Position numbers and translations under genes: made by a program. 20,405 bases of DNA from a virus: positions 1 to 20,405 of the IMG/VR virus record IMGVR_UViG_3300025727_000070; one strand, given 5' to 3'. Positions 7,499 to 15,550 of this stretch are shown piece after piece (the first letter of the stretch is position 1; every line of letters begins with the position of its first letter). The notes under the pieces are model-generated. The model was not told where the DNA came from, made no database searches, and saw only the letters and a list, made by a program, of their open reading frames with translations.

Positions 7499-8167
7499 TT
7501 AAACGGGTACGTCAAATTCTGGAGAACCACCAGTTCCACTACCACCAGTTCCACTACCACCAGTTCCAGTTCCACCAGTTCCAGTATTATCTTGTGGAGC
7601 ATCTGGTGCTACTGTACTACCTTCATCTGCTTTTACAGATACAGTAATTACATTTACTATTCCAGAAGTTACACCTTGAACTGTAACAGTTGTTGTTGCA
7701 GTTGGGTTAATTGATTGTGCTATTACAGTAACACCTGTTTGAGTAACCGTTCTAGCTGAAGGCACTCCTTTAAATTTTACTATGTTTGTGTTTTCAATTG
7801 TAAAAACATAATTCTCTGCTGTTCCACCTATAGTAGTTGGAGCAATTGCTATTTCTGAAAATGGGTTAACGCCAGGGTAATTAAGTCGTGCAACATTTAC
7901 TTTAACACCAGCTAAAGATTGATTTACAAGAAAACTGTTAAACGCCCTTCGATTAGGTGCTGCCTCTAATAGAGACATATTCTCTATTGCTACACCGTAC
8001 GAATCTGTACCGTCTGGATGTGTTACGTCATATAGTGTATAATCTATTTCTTCATCACTAAGTGCGAACTTAGTAATATTAAAATTACCACCCTGTGAAA
8101 GTATCTGACGACCTCTCTTTGTAAGAATCGCATCTACTGTAATGCTTGAGTTGTCTAAAAAGCCCAT
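7499..8167 (-). CDS. Phage structural protein with Gly/Thr/Ser repeat tail
   Basis: The 222-aa protein opens with MGFLDNSSITVDAILTKRG and then FNITKFALSDEEIDYTLYD, a start I recognise from structural proteins of marine and T4-like phages. Residues 1-115 form this conserved part. The middle (about 115-180) is Thr/Val-rich and probably a beta-sandwich. The C-terminus is a low-complexity linker of GTGGS-like units (about 194-215) ending in PEFDVPV. The linker is encoded by a 15-bp tandem repeat. A tail-fibre-associated or baseplate-peripheral role is likely but not proven. The gene heads unit 2 after a 79-nt gap, with a TTGGAGA ribosome site before the ATG. Confidence 0.75.
   Translation of the reverse strand: MGFLDNSSITVDAILTKRGRQILSQGGNFNITKFALSDEEIDYTLYDVTHPDGTDSYGVAIENMSLLEAAPNRRAFNSFLVNQSLAGVKVNVARLNYPGVNPFSEIAIAPTTIGGTAENYVFTIENTNIVKFKGVPSARTVTQTGVTVIAQSINPTATTTVTVQGVTSGIVNVITVSVKADEGSTVAPDAPQDNTGTGGTGTGGSGTGGSGTGGSPEFDVPV
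7526..7585 (-). repeat. Four 15-bp tandem repeats coding for a GTGGS-like linker
   Basis: Four consecutive 15-bp units begin at 7526, 7541, 7556 and 7571. On the plus strand the first two read ACCACCAGTTCCACT and are identical; the third and fourth differ from them by one and two bases. They lie inside the C-terminus of the 222-aa gene and encode repeated Gly-Thr-Gly-Gly-Ser/Thr units. In-frame gain or loss of a unit would change linker length without breaking the gene. Confidence 0.92.
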
Positions 8168-8206
8168 TTTTTATCTCCAAGATTTTAAATTTGATATAAC
8201 TTTACT

Positions 8207-8222
8207 GTAAATAAATATATAT
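8207..8222 (-). promoter_or_regulatory. AT-rich element shared by intergenic gaps; candidate promoter for unit 2
   Basis: The plus-strand sequence GTAAATAAATATATAT is identical at 15 of 16 positions to 19799..19814, and both copies have an ACTTT block a few bases to the left. It lies in the 79-nt gap before the 222-aa gene, about 40 nt from its start. Its presence in gaps ahead of separate gene groups suggests a phage promoter. The T4 late consensus TATAAATA is matched here only as AATAAATA and on the plus strand, opposite to the downstream genes, so the working orientation is unsettled. Confidence 0.4.
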
Positions 8223-8246
8223 CTTCTAAGTTTTTCAACAATTTAA

Positions 8247-11200
8247 TTACTCCGAATCTATGATGTTTAAGTTTGTATCAGTAGAATCAGTTGGTACTGC
8301 AACTGTCGGTGAAGTTACTCTAATAACAATAGGGTAATCACCGTCAGTTGTTGTTGATATTGTGTTTTTTACACCTTCATAAAAACTGTTATTCAACGCC
8401 GTTATGTGTTGATAACCTGGGTCTAAATCAGTTTCTACTAAGGATTTTGAACTATACAAGTTTACATATCTATCGAGTGATGTTAATTGACTCTGTGCGT
8501 AATGTGCTGAACTTGTATAGTAAAATTTATATTGTTGGTTAAGTTCTGATTTTCTATTATCTAATATAATTGAACCTGTTGGCTCACTAAATACTTTATT
8601 AGGTCCACCATATTTAACAGAACCACTTATATAAAGATTTTCATCTCCAGTATATTTGTGTAATGAGTGGTTTAAATTATATAGAGATGGTGTTCTAAAT
8701 GTAGCAGTACTGTCTATATTACCTGTATAATTCGGATATTCAGTTTCTATAGTAATTATAGAACCACTTTGTTCTTGTTCACCATAAGCTGTAGTATCTA
8801 CAAATCGAGATACATTAATAGTATCTTCATAAAAGGGTTGTGTAATAGATGGATTATTTCTTTGAACTGGAGACTTTGACCTTTCAAAAATACTACCTTC
8901 AATTAAAGTTCCCATTTGAGTTTTTGCTCGAGCTGGTACAAGTTTTTTTAATTGTTTAAATACTGATTGGTCGTAGTATTTTATAAGTCGCATATAATCC
9001 CAAAAATTAGCACTACCTGAACCAAATGAATACTTTTTAAAATATTCATTAGATACATTTGTCAATCCAGTATAGTTCTCTTCAAATACATCTCGTGGGT
9101 CACCTAAATACTGATTGAAATCTAGGTTTGCGAATGATGAAATGATATCTTCATTTACAACATCGACTGGTGAGAAGTAAATTCCAAGTTTTGGTGAATC
9201 AAGTGGTGAAAAGTCATTTGAACTTACATCATATCGTTTATTTATACTTAATGCAGCTCCACTTCCACTTAACCAATTGTTTTCAATTCTTATTTTAGTT
9301 GCCATTCTTCGATTAGGACCTGAATTTGGAACAATAGTTTTTGTTTTATCAACTACAGGTTCAAATGTATTTTCACCACTAAATCCCTGAGCACTACCTG
9401 TTTGTGTATAAGTTTGATTAGCACTTACATCTCTAATACTATCACCGTCTGATAATTCTGTGTTATCATCAAAAGAGTATCTTCTTACTAAATTATAGTA
9501 AGATGAAGATGGACTATTACCAACATAAGATTTTGGATTTTCTACGTGAATATTAAATGATTGTTCTTCTAATGGTTCAGTCCATAGTCTGAACTCCATC
9601 ATTGAACCACCAAACCTATCAGCATTAAATATTCCTGAAGCGGTACCAGAACTATGGCCACCAATAAATAAATTACCACTACCTGTCCACGAAGCGTTAT
9701 ATGACTGAGAAGTCGAACCAGTTATGTTAAGGGTTGTTTTCGAAGTTTGTATTATTCTATCTAAACCAGCTTCATATTTTTTAACAAATAAATCATAATT
9801 AAAATTATCACCAATAGAATCTGTATTTGTTGCAACTTTTCTTAATGATATATCATCCCAAAAAATTGTTGATTGTGGTTTTACATTTTCAAATCGTACA
9901 CCTAAGTTAGTAGTATTTGGAAACTTCATTGTTTTTTGAACTACAATTTGTTTCCACTCTGTTTCATTTAAACCAATGTGTTCTGACGATTTTATTCCAC
10001 CTTCTGTTAAACTGTATTCAAATTCTTGGTCCCAATTTACAACCTCTTCATTTGAATCTAATTCAAATAAACTTAATCTACCTACAGAATCAACAGCGCT
10101 GGAAGAAACTTTTGCGTATGCTGAAAACGTATAAGTCTCACCTTGAGTTACACTTACTGCAGATATATTATCAGTTATATCATTTGATGGTTTTTTATAA
10201 AATTTAGAGAACGAAGAACCGTCATATGATGTATTTATGTGAACTAAACTTTTTGTACCAGACCTAGCTACGTCTGAACTACTAACTATTTGTATATCAC
10301 CGTTTTCAGCGTTAGAAATACCTTTTATAAATGGTGGATTAAATAAGCTTGCAGTTTCAAATGACGGAAATGAAAATAACTCAGGTTCAACCTTAGTTCT
10401 TCTTAACATAACAGAATGATATTCACCATCAAATACAGGTAGTAGTGATGAACTAATTTCTTGTAACCCAAAAGAACCAGTTAACATAAAGGAAACAGTT
10501 CCGTAGTTATCAACTGAATCATTATCTTTTAATTTTATAGCCCAATCAGTACCTTTTTGTACAAGTATTTGGTCTGAACCTGAAACTGCTCTAAATCTAA
10601 ATTCAACTGTATCTGGTTTTCTTTCACTATCATCATCGTCTGCCCAAGATGTTTCAATGTATTGTGTACCTTTAAATCTTAATGCTCGTGTAAACTTTCT
10701 AGCTATTTCAAATTGTGCTTTATGGTTAGCTTTTTGTAATCCACCATACTCACGAACTCTTAAAATAGAAGATGGTATACCATAACAATTCAATATACCT
10801 TTCAACGCACCGAGTGTACCTTTCGCTTTTAACAAGTAAGGCATACTTGCTATTAATCTTTTTGTTATTTCTTTTGAAACATCACTTTCAGGTGGTGAAC
10901 TTAATGAACCAGATGTGTAAAGTGAATACGTTGTACCACTAAGTTTTTGTCCAAATCCAAGTCTACTTAAATCTAATAAATCCTTACCGTCTTGTTGATT
11001 CCAACCTAATGACTTAGCAAGATTAAAAACTAAATCTTTTGAAAACCCTTCAGATAAATCATTTTGTCTATCTGTGACATCAGCCATTGCTGTTGTATAA
11101 GACCATATTTCATCAAATTGTTGTCCTATCATATCAAGAAAATCAAAAAACTGATTATTTTCTACATCTTCTCTTACGTGAGTTGGTAGTAGATTAACTA

Positions 11201-12515
11201 ACCTATTTTGATTGTCTATATCGTATAAAGACGCGCTGTATAATTGACCTGTTTTACTTCCAATACTACCATACCAGTTTGTAAACTCTGCGTGTGATGA
11301 AGTTATAGGTGCGTATGGAAATTCATAAGACCCACTACCAACTTTAGGCCAAGCAGCGTTTGAAATTTCTCCAATAGAACTTGTTACATAAGATGACTTT
11401 GTACTGTAAAGATAATTTTCATATGCATCAAGATTAGTTTTTACATTACGTATCTTATTATCAACAATAGTTAAATCTCGTTGAGAATTTGAAATGTTTA
11501 CTAACGACGCACTTTCTGCTGTGTATGTTTCAAGTAATTCAACTTTATATTTAAAGTTCTTTAATCTTTTCTCAGCTGATGAGAAGTTTATAAAATTATC
11601 ATAGTTAGAATAATCAATATTTAAATCTGTTGATTTCTCAGTTAAATATTTATCTTCAATTTCTTTTTGTAATCTCACATCTTTTGTAATTAAATCATCA
11701 TAACTTTTAAATTCAGTTGAACGTTTTGTTATAGGTGAGTCTACTTGGGCTGAATCAGGAACTCGTAGTACCAATACATCTTCTTCTTCTTGGTCATACG
11801 GTTTTAATTCAACGGTCTCTGTTACTTGTGGAAGAATTTCTCTGACGATATATACTTTATCTTTTTCTGTAATGTCATCTGGTAACGGTTCATATAATTT
11901 AAATATAGCTGAGTATGGTGAATCTTCAAATGTTTTACTATCAGTTTTTACATTGGTTGTGAGTAACATTTTATCATCACCAAAATGTAAAAATGTATTT
12001 AAATCTCTTTTATCATTTATATTATATGTTATACTGACATTGGTAAACTTGTCGCTTGGTAATAGATTATCTTCTGTAATTTGATTAGAAATTTTTTCTT
12101 TTAATTCGTTCCAAGAAGTTCCAAGACTAATTTCATTATCTTTTATATCAATAATTGATGAAACAAAAGGTGTGTAGATTGCTTTTTTATCATCAACCTG
12201 TGAATCTATACTAAATATGTATGTTTCTGTACCTAAAGATTCCATAGTAGGGTCGAGGTCCCCACCTTGTTTTCTTTCATCTCGAGGGTCAACTGATATT
12301 ATATAAGTACCATTGTTTACTGCTAATGGTTGTAAAAAATTAGTTAATGTAAATGTAACTTGTTTACCTTGACCACTCCCTACATTAAGGAAATTACCGT
12401 CAGGTTTGGTTAAACTCCACGTGTACTGGTCAGCTGCCGTATCAGTTATAAAAGAAATTGCGGTATCAAGTTTACCTTTTTTACTTTGGTCTAATCCACT
12501 TATTAATTTTATCAT
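8247..12515 (-). CDS. Giant baseplate wedge/appendage protein with gpI-like segment and nested LamG/CBM-like domains
   Basis: The 1422-aa protein has, in order: an Ig/PKD-like N-terminus (YTWSLTKPDG...GTYIISVDP); a charged helical region (about 270-370); a segment with ITKRLIASMPYLLKAKGTLG then LNCYGIP (about 548-585); and a concanavalin/LamG-like half (about 605-710, ending near GEYHSVMLRR). A CBM4/9-like module follows (about 711-892, GTKSLVHINTS...GETYTFSAYAKVS...IFWDDISLRK), then the second LamG half (about 895-1050, GNLFIGGHSSG and FGGSMMEFRLW), and a long tail. The PYLLKAKGT...NCYGIP segment resembles P2 gpI-type tail proteins, the counterparts of T4 gp7 in the wedge. With gp6 and gp25 upstream, a gp7-equivalent role is plausible. 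Sugar-binding folds suggest contact with host surface glycans. The ribosome site is weak (AAGACG); the gene starts 12 nt after the preceding stop. T4 gp7 is about 1030 aa, so this is larger. Confidence 0.72.
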   Translation of the reverse strand: MIKLISGLDQSKKGKLDTAISFITDTAADQYTWSLTKPDGNFLNVGSGQGKQVTFTLTNFLQPLAVNNGTYIISVDPRDERKQGGDLDPTMESLGTETYIFSIDSQVDDKKAIYTPFVSSIIDIKDNEISLGTSWNELKEKISNQITEDNLLPSDKFTNVSITYNINDKRDLNTFLHFGDDKMLLTTNVKTDSKTFEDSPYSAIFKLYEPLPDDITEKDKVYIVREILPQVTETVELKPYDQEEEDVLVLRVPDSAQVDSPITKRSTEFKSYDDLITKDVRLQKEIEDKYLTEKSTDLNIDYSNYDNFINFSSAEKRLKNFKYKVELLETYTAESASLVNISNSQRDLTIVDNKIRNVKTNLDAYENYLYSTKSSYVTSSIGEISNAAWPKVGSGSYEFPYAPITSSHAEFTNWYGSIGSKTGQLYSASLYDIDNQNRLVNLLPTHVREDVENNQFFDFLDMIGQQFDEIWSYTTAMADVTDRQNDLSEGFSKDLVFNLAKSLGWNQQDGKDLLDLSRLGFGQKLSGTTYSLYTSGSLSSPPESDVSKEITKRLIASMPYLLKAKGTLGALKGILNCYGIPSSILRVREYGGLQKANHKAQFEIARKFTRALRFKGTQYIETSWADDDDSERKPDTVEFRFRAVSGSDQILVQKGTDWAIKLKDNDSVDNYGTVSFMLTGSFGLQEISSSLLPVFDGEYHSVMLRRTKVEPELFSFPSFETASLFNPPFIKGISNAENGDIQIVSSSDVARSGTKSLVHINTSYDGSSFSKFYKKPSNDITDNISAVSVTQGETYTFSAYAKVSSSAVDSVGRLSLFELDSNEEVVNWDQEFEYSLTEGGIKSSEHIGLNETEWKQIVVQKTMKFPNTTNLGVRFENVKPQSTIFWDDISLRKVATNTDSIGDNFNYDLFVKKYEAGLDRIIQTSKTTLNITGSTSQSYNASWTGSGNLFIGGHSSGTASGIFNADRFGGSMMEFRLWTEPLEEQSFNIHVENPKSYVGNSPSSSYYNLVRRYSFDDNTELSDGDSIRDVSANQTYTQTGSAQGFSGENTFEPVVDKTKTIVPNSGPNRRMATKIRIENNWLSGSGAALSINKRYDVSSNDFSPLDSPKLGIYFSPVDVVNEDIISSFANLDFNQYLGDPRDVFEENYTGLTNVSNEYFKKYSFGSGSANFWDYMRLIKYYDQSVFKQLKKLVPARAKTQMGTLIEGSIFERSKSPVQRNNPSITQPFYEDTINVSRFVDTTAYGEQEQSGSIITIETEYPNYTGNIDSTATFRTPSLYNLNHSLHKYTGDENLYISGSVKYGGPNKVFSEPTGSIILDNRKSELNQQYKFYYTSSAHYAQSQLTSLDRYVNLYSSKSLVETDLDPGYQHITALNNSFYEGVKNTISTTTDGDYPIVIRVTSPTVAVPTDSTDTNLNIIDSE

Positions 12516-12527
12516 TTTACGTCTTTA

Positions 12528-13874
12528 CTATGCTACACGAATACAAGCTGGTATATGTATTGTACTTGATTGTCCGTCTTTAGGTTTAATTGTTAATTTA
12601 ACACCAATGTTCACGTGTTTACTATGTGTACGTATGGTTACTTGACTGCCTGTTGAAGAGTCTTGAGTAACTTTTAATTGTGAAGATACTGCGGCGGTGG
12701 GTTCTATAAATTCAACATCACCGTCAGACGTGGTACTGTAAGGTTTTACTTTATTCCATCCACCAGTACCCCAATCCCAACCTGTTAACTCCCACGTATA
12801 TTTAGTAGGTACATTTGGTTTACTTGAAATACTTTTTAATGTTATAGTATGTGGATTATCCTCACCCTGCCATTTATAACGTGGATAACTAACTTTACTA
12901 TAATAAAGTTTTTGAATGTCTTTTAAATTTTTAGCTGCGTTATTTCTAGGATAATCAATTATAGAGGTATCGACTGGAAGTGAGTCATCGTCTATACCCT
13001 TAAATATCTCAAACAATTCAGTAAAATTTCTATCACCCGAATCATAAGTAGCATTACTATCATCTGATATAAAGAATTGAGCTTGTATTACTGATGACTC
13101 TAATTCTTCAATTGCACCCAGAACTTGACTCCCGTCTGTAGCTTGTGGTGGTGGTAAATATTCTTTTATAAAAGCGTTATTAATTGAGACATAACCACCT
13201 ATCATTTGTTTTGATAATTGAGAAGTATCTCCTGATAATCTCATTGTTTTACTATCACCGACTAAAGAAGTACCTTGCGCATCTACGACAAGAGAAATAA
13301 AATCATTTTTAGCAATTTTTATTTTTTTTGATGTTTGTTGTGACTCTAAAAAACTATTTTTATATTGACTATCGTTAATAGATTGTGGAGCCAACCTGAC
13401 TTCGGTTCTTGAAGGTGAAATCTCGTGTGTATAATATTTATACTCTTTTAAAAATAACTCTCTGGAATTATCTGTATGTGTTGTACCTGTCATAATCTTA
13501 CCATTATTCATAATATGGTAATTATTACCTCTAAATATTCTACTATCTGAATCAACTAATACTGTTTCGTATGAACCCGCAACTTTCCTAAGAAAATTAT
13601 ATTTCACAACATACTTACCTCTATCATAACCCATTTTTCTAAGTATTGTACCTGTATTTAATTTTACTCCGATATCTAAATCATACGAATAATCTGTCGT
13701 ATCAGCAATTCCCGATTCTAACAAATTATCATTTGTATCATATATTAATACTTCTACACAATCATTTGGATTTGTTGTAAACTCACCACCGTAATAGGCA
13801 TTTTCTACTGTAGACAAATTTACTGTTTGTCCAGTTTGTAAAAGTTCTAAGTCTGTATCGTTTAATCTACTCAT
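12528..13874 (-). CDS. Virion structural protein of unknown position
   Basis: The 448-aa protein lacks a signal peptide. Its N-terminal part reads like an extended beta domain: DCVEVLIYDTNDNLLESG, then GYDRGKYVVKYNFLRKVAG and YKYYTHEISPSRTEVRLAP (about residues 90-165). The 'HEISPSRTEVRL' block recurs, to my recollection, in structural proteins of marine and Bacteroidota phages. A helical middle follows (about 245-330), and the C-terminus (about 340-440) resembles an Ig-like domain, with YTWELTGWDWG echoing the YTWSLTKPDG start of the 1422-aa protein. The ATG overlaps the stop of the preceding gene (TAATG). A tail or baseplate-peripheral role is inferred from context. Confidence 0.68.
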   Translation of the reverse strand: MSRLNDTDLELLQTGQTVNLSTVENAYYGGEFTTNPNDCVEVLIYDTNDNLLESGIADTTDYSYDLDIGVKLNTGTILRKMGYDRGKYVVKYNFLRKVAGSYETVLVDSDSRIFRGNNYHIMNNGKIMTGTTHTDNSRELFLKEYKYYTHEISPSRTEVRLAPQSINDSQYKNSFLESQQTSKKIKIAKNDFISLVVDAQGTSLVGDSKTMRLSGDTSQLSKQMIGGYVSINNAFIKEYLPPPQATDGSQVLGAIEELESSVIQAQFFISDDSNATYDSGDRNFTELFEIFKGIDDDSLPVDTSIIDYPRNNAAKNLKDIQKLYYSKVSYPRYKWQGEDNPHTITLKSISSKPNVPTKYTWELTGWDWGTGGWNKVKPYSTTSDGDVEFIEPTAAVSSQLKVTQDSSTGSQVTIRTHSKHVNIGVKLTIKPKDGQSSTIHIPACIRVA

Positions 13875-14416
13875 TATCCTATTGGTTCTCCGTCAGGTAT
13901 AGTTGCTATTTGACTATCAGTCAATGTTACTAATGTAAATAGTGCGTAGTCTTTACCATAATACACTGCAAGGTCAATAAATTTTCTTTTTTGATTGTTT
14001 TGTATCAACCATCTATCATAATTAGTTGGGTCTTCATTTGTAATTACATCACCGTTTTGACTTTCACCTGGTAATGTCTGTGCAAAATTTTCTGTTGCTA
14101 ATTCAGATATACTTCTATCAATTATTTTTTCTAAACTGTTATTTTTAATATATCTTGGATAAGATTGTGTAATAACTGTTTTAGATGATTCTTGGTCTTT
14201 TTCTGTTAAGTAACCAGAATATAATGAACTATTACTTATTTTTGCATCTTCGATACCATTTGAAGATATGATGTCTTCAAAAGAATATAATATGTTATTT
14301 TTTCTAAAACCGATTGATGCGAATTTTTGTAAATCTTCTAAGTATACAGTTCGAAGTTTACCTACGAACTCAGTATAGAAATCTACATTTTTTAATTCTT
14401 CTTTTGTGTATGGCAT
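13874..14416 (-). CDS. Conserved-looking phage protein of unknown function in the baseplate cluster
   Basis: The 180-aa soluble protein has an N-terminal helical segment (LKNVDFYTEFVGKLRTVYLEDLQKF), a middle with EKIIDRSISELATENF, and a C-terminal part reading YDRWLIQNNQKRKFIDLAVYYGKDYALFTLVTLT. I do not recognise the family. It sits between the DNRLRE-like protein and the 448-aa virion protein, with TAATG start-stop overlaps on both sides, so its production is probably coupled to theirs in fixed proportion. A small wedge or connector component is possible. Confidence 0.65.
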   Translation of the reverse strand: MPYTKEELKNVDFYTEFVGKLRTVYLEDLQKFASIGFRKNNILYSFEDIISSNGIEDAKISNSSLYSGYLTEKDQESSKTVITQSYPRYIKNNSLEKIIDRSISELATENFAQTLPGESQNGDVITNEDPTNYDRWLIQNNQKRKFIDLAVYYGKDYALFTLVTLTDSQIATIPDGEPIG

Positions 14417-15546
14417 TATAGACTTACCTTAAATGTAAATCCCTCGTCATAGTACTGGTCTAATTCGTCTGCTGTACCTTCGTCAGTTACTACTCTATAT
14501 TGTAGAGTGTAATATCTTTCTGGTTGATATCCATTTAAATCTAAATTAAAATAATTACCGGTCGAATCACAACTCATTTTAGAACCTGTACCAAATGGTA
14601 CTATAACGTCAGCTGTTTCAGCATCAGTAATTGAATAATATGAAGAACCACTTGGTAAATATTTTATTGTTAAACCGGCTGGTGTAGTTGAATATGTTTT
14701 AGATGGGAATCTTTCTCTACCAACAACTCTAAATTTTGCTCTTGAGTTTTCTTTATATTTAGGTCGTAATCCTTTCATATAAATTACACTATCTTCTAAA
14801 TTAGTAGATGTCAATGCATCTAACGAACCAGTAGACCAAGTTGAATCATCCCATACAGCCTCTAATGTTGGTGGGAATATCGTATGTGTATTTGATGAGA
14901 AAAATGAAAAATTACCTAAACGGTCTGTATTACCTTCTGAAGCTGAGGGGTGATTGTTTCCTACACTACCACTTCGTTTGACTAAAAACCCATCATTTAC
15001 AATTGTACCATTTAACCACGAATTTACAGTACCAGTAACATCTATTTTTAAATCACGTGTTTGATGATTAAGTGATGCTGATGCTGCCGGTGCTACACTT
15101 GAAGTATACCATATTCCACCTGCTCCATCTTCGGCTCCACTACCACTCGCCCATAATGTACCATTAGTTTCACTATATCTATATTTCCAACTACAACCAT
15201 CAGCTGTTTGTGGGTTATCATAAGAACGACCTGTTCCCATATCCCAAGAACCACTGACTGGGTATGCATATAAACTTTGTGATGCGGCTAGTGCTTTTGG
15301 ATTAGCGTCATATAAATTTAAATAATATTTGGCTGCTCTACTACCTGTGTGAGGTATCAATCCAGAAGCTGAGGCTTCTTGAAAATATGTTGTATCAAAT
15401 TTTATTAAAATTCGAGAAACGTCTACACTTGCTCCGGTATCACTAACGTTTTTACGAATCTCTAATATTTCATCCATACCAGAGTTTAAACTTGAACTCG
15501 CTTCAAAAATTGTAGTGTCTTTTTCAGGAAATATAAAATAATGCAT
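14416..15546 (-). CDS. Structural protein with DNRLRE-like beta-sandwich domain
   Basis: The 376-aa protein begins with FPEKDTTIFEASSSLNSGMDEILEIRK and ILIKFDTT, followed by LKIDVTGTVNSWLNGTIVNDGFLVKR, FSFFSSNTHTIFPPTLEAVW. This order (Dxx-I/F at the start, [R]xLIKFD, Vt...W.nG....GFl.k, F.S......P.L...) is the pattern of DNRLRE/CBM96-like domains, known mostly from extracellular proteins. Here there is no signal peptide and the gene lies between gp6 and other virion genes, so it is most likely a tail or baseplate protein using this fold. Residues 240-376 form a second part (KGLRPKYKENSRAKFRVVGRER...ERYYTLQYRVVTDEGT...FTFKVSL). The ATG lies 4 nt after the gp6 stop. Confidence 0.72.
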   Translation of the reverse strand: MHYFIFPEKDTTIFEASSSLNSGMDEILEIRKNVSDTGASVDVSRILIKFDTTYFQEASASGLIPHTGSRAAKYYLNLYDANPKALAASQSLYAYPVSGSWDMGTGRSYDNPQTADGCSWKYRYSETNGTLWASGSGAEDGAGGIWYTSSVAPAASASLNHQTRDLKIDVTGTVNSWLNGTIVNDGFLVKRSGSVGNNHPSASEGNTDRLGNFSFFSSNTHTIFPPTLEAVWDDSTWSTGSLDALTSTNLEDSVIYMKGLRPKYKENSRAKFRVVGRERFPSKTYSTTPAGLTIKYLPSGSSYYSITDAETADVIVPFGTGSKMSCDSTGNYFNLDLNGYQPERYYTLQYRVVTDEGTADELDQYYDEGFTFKVSL

Positions 15547-15550
15547 CTAT

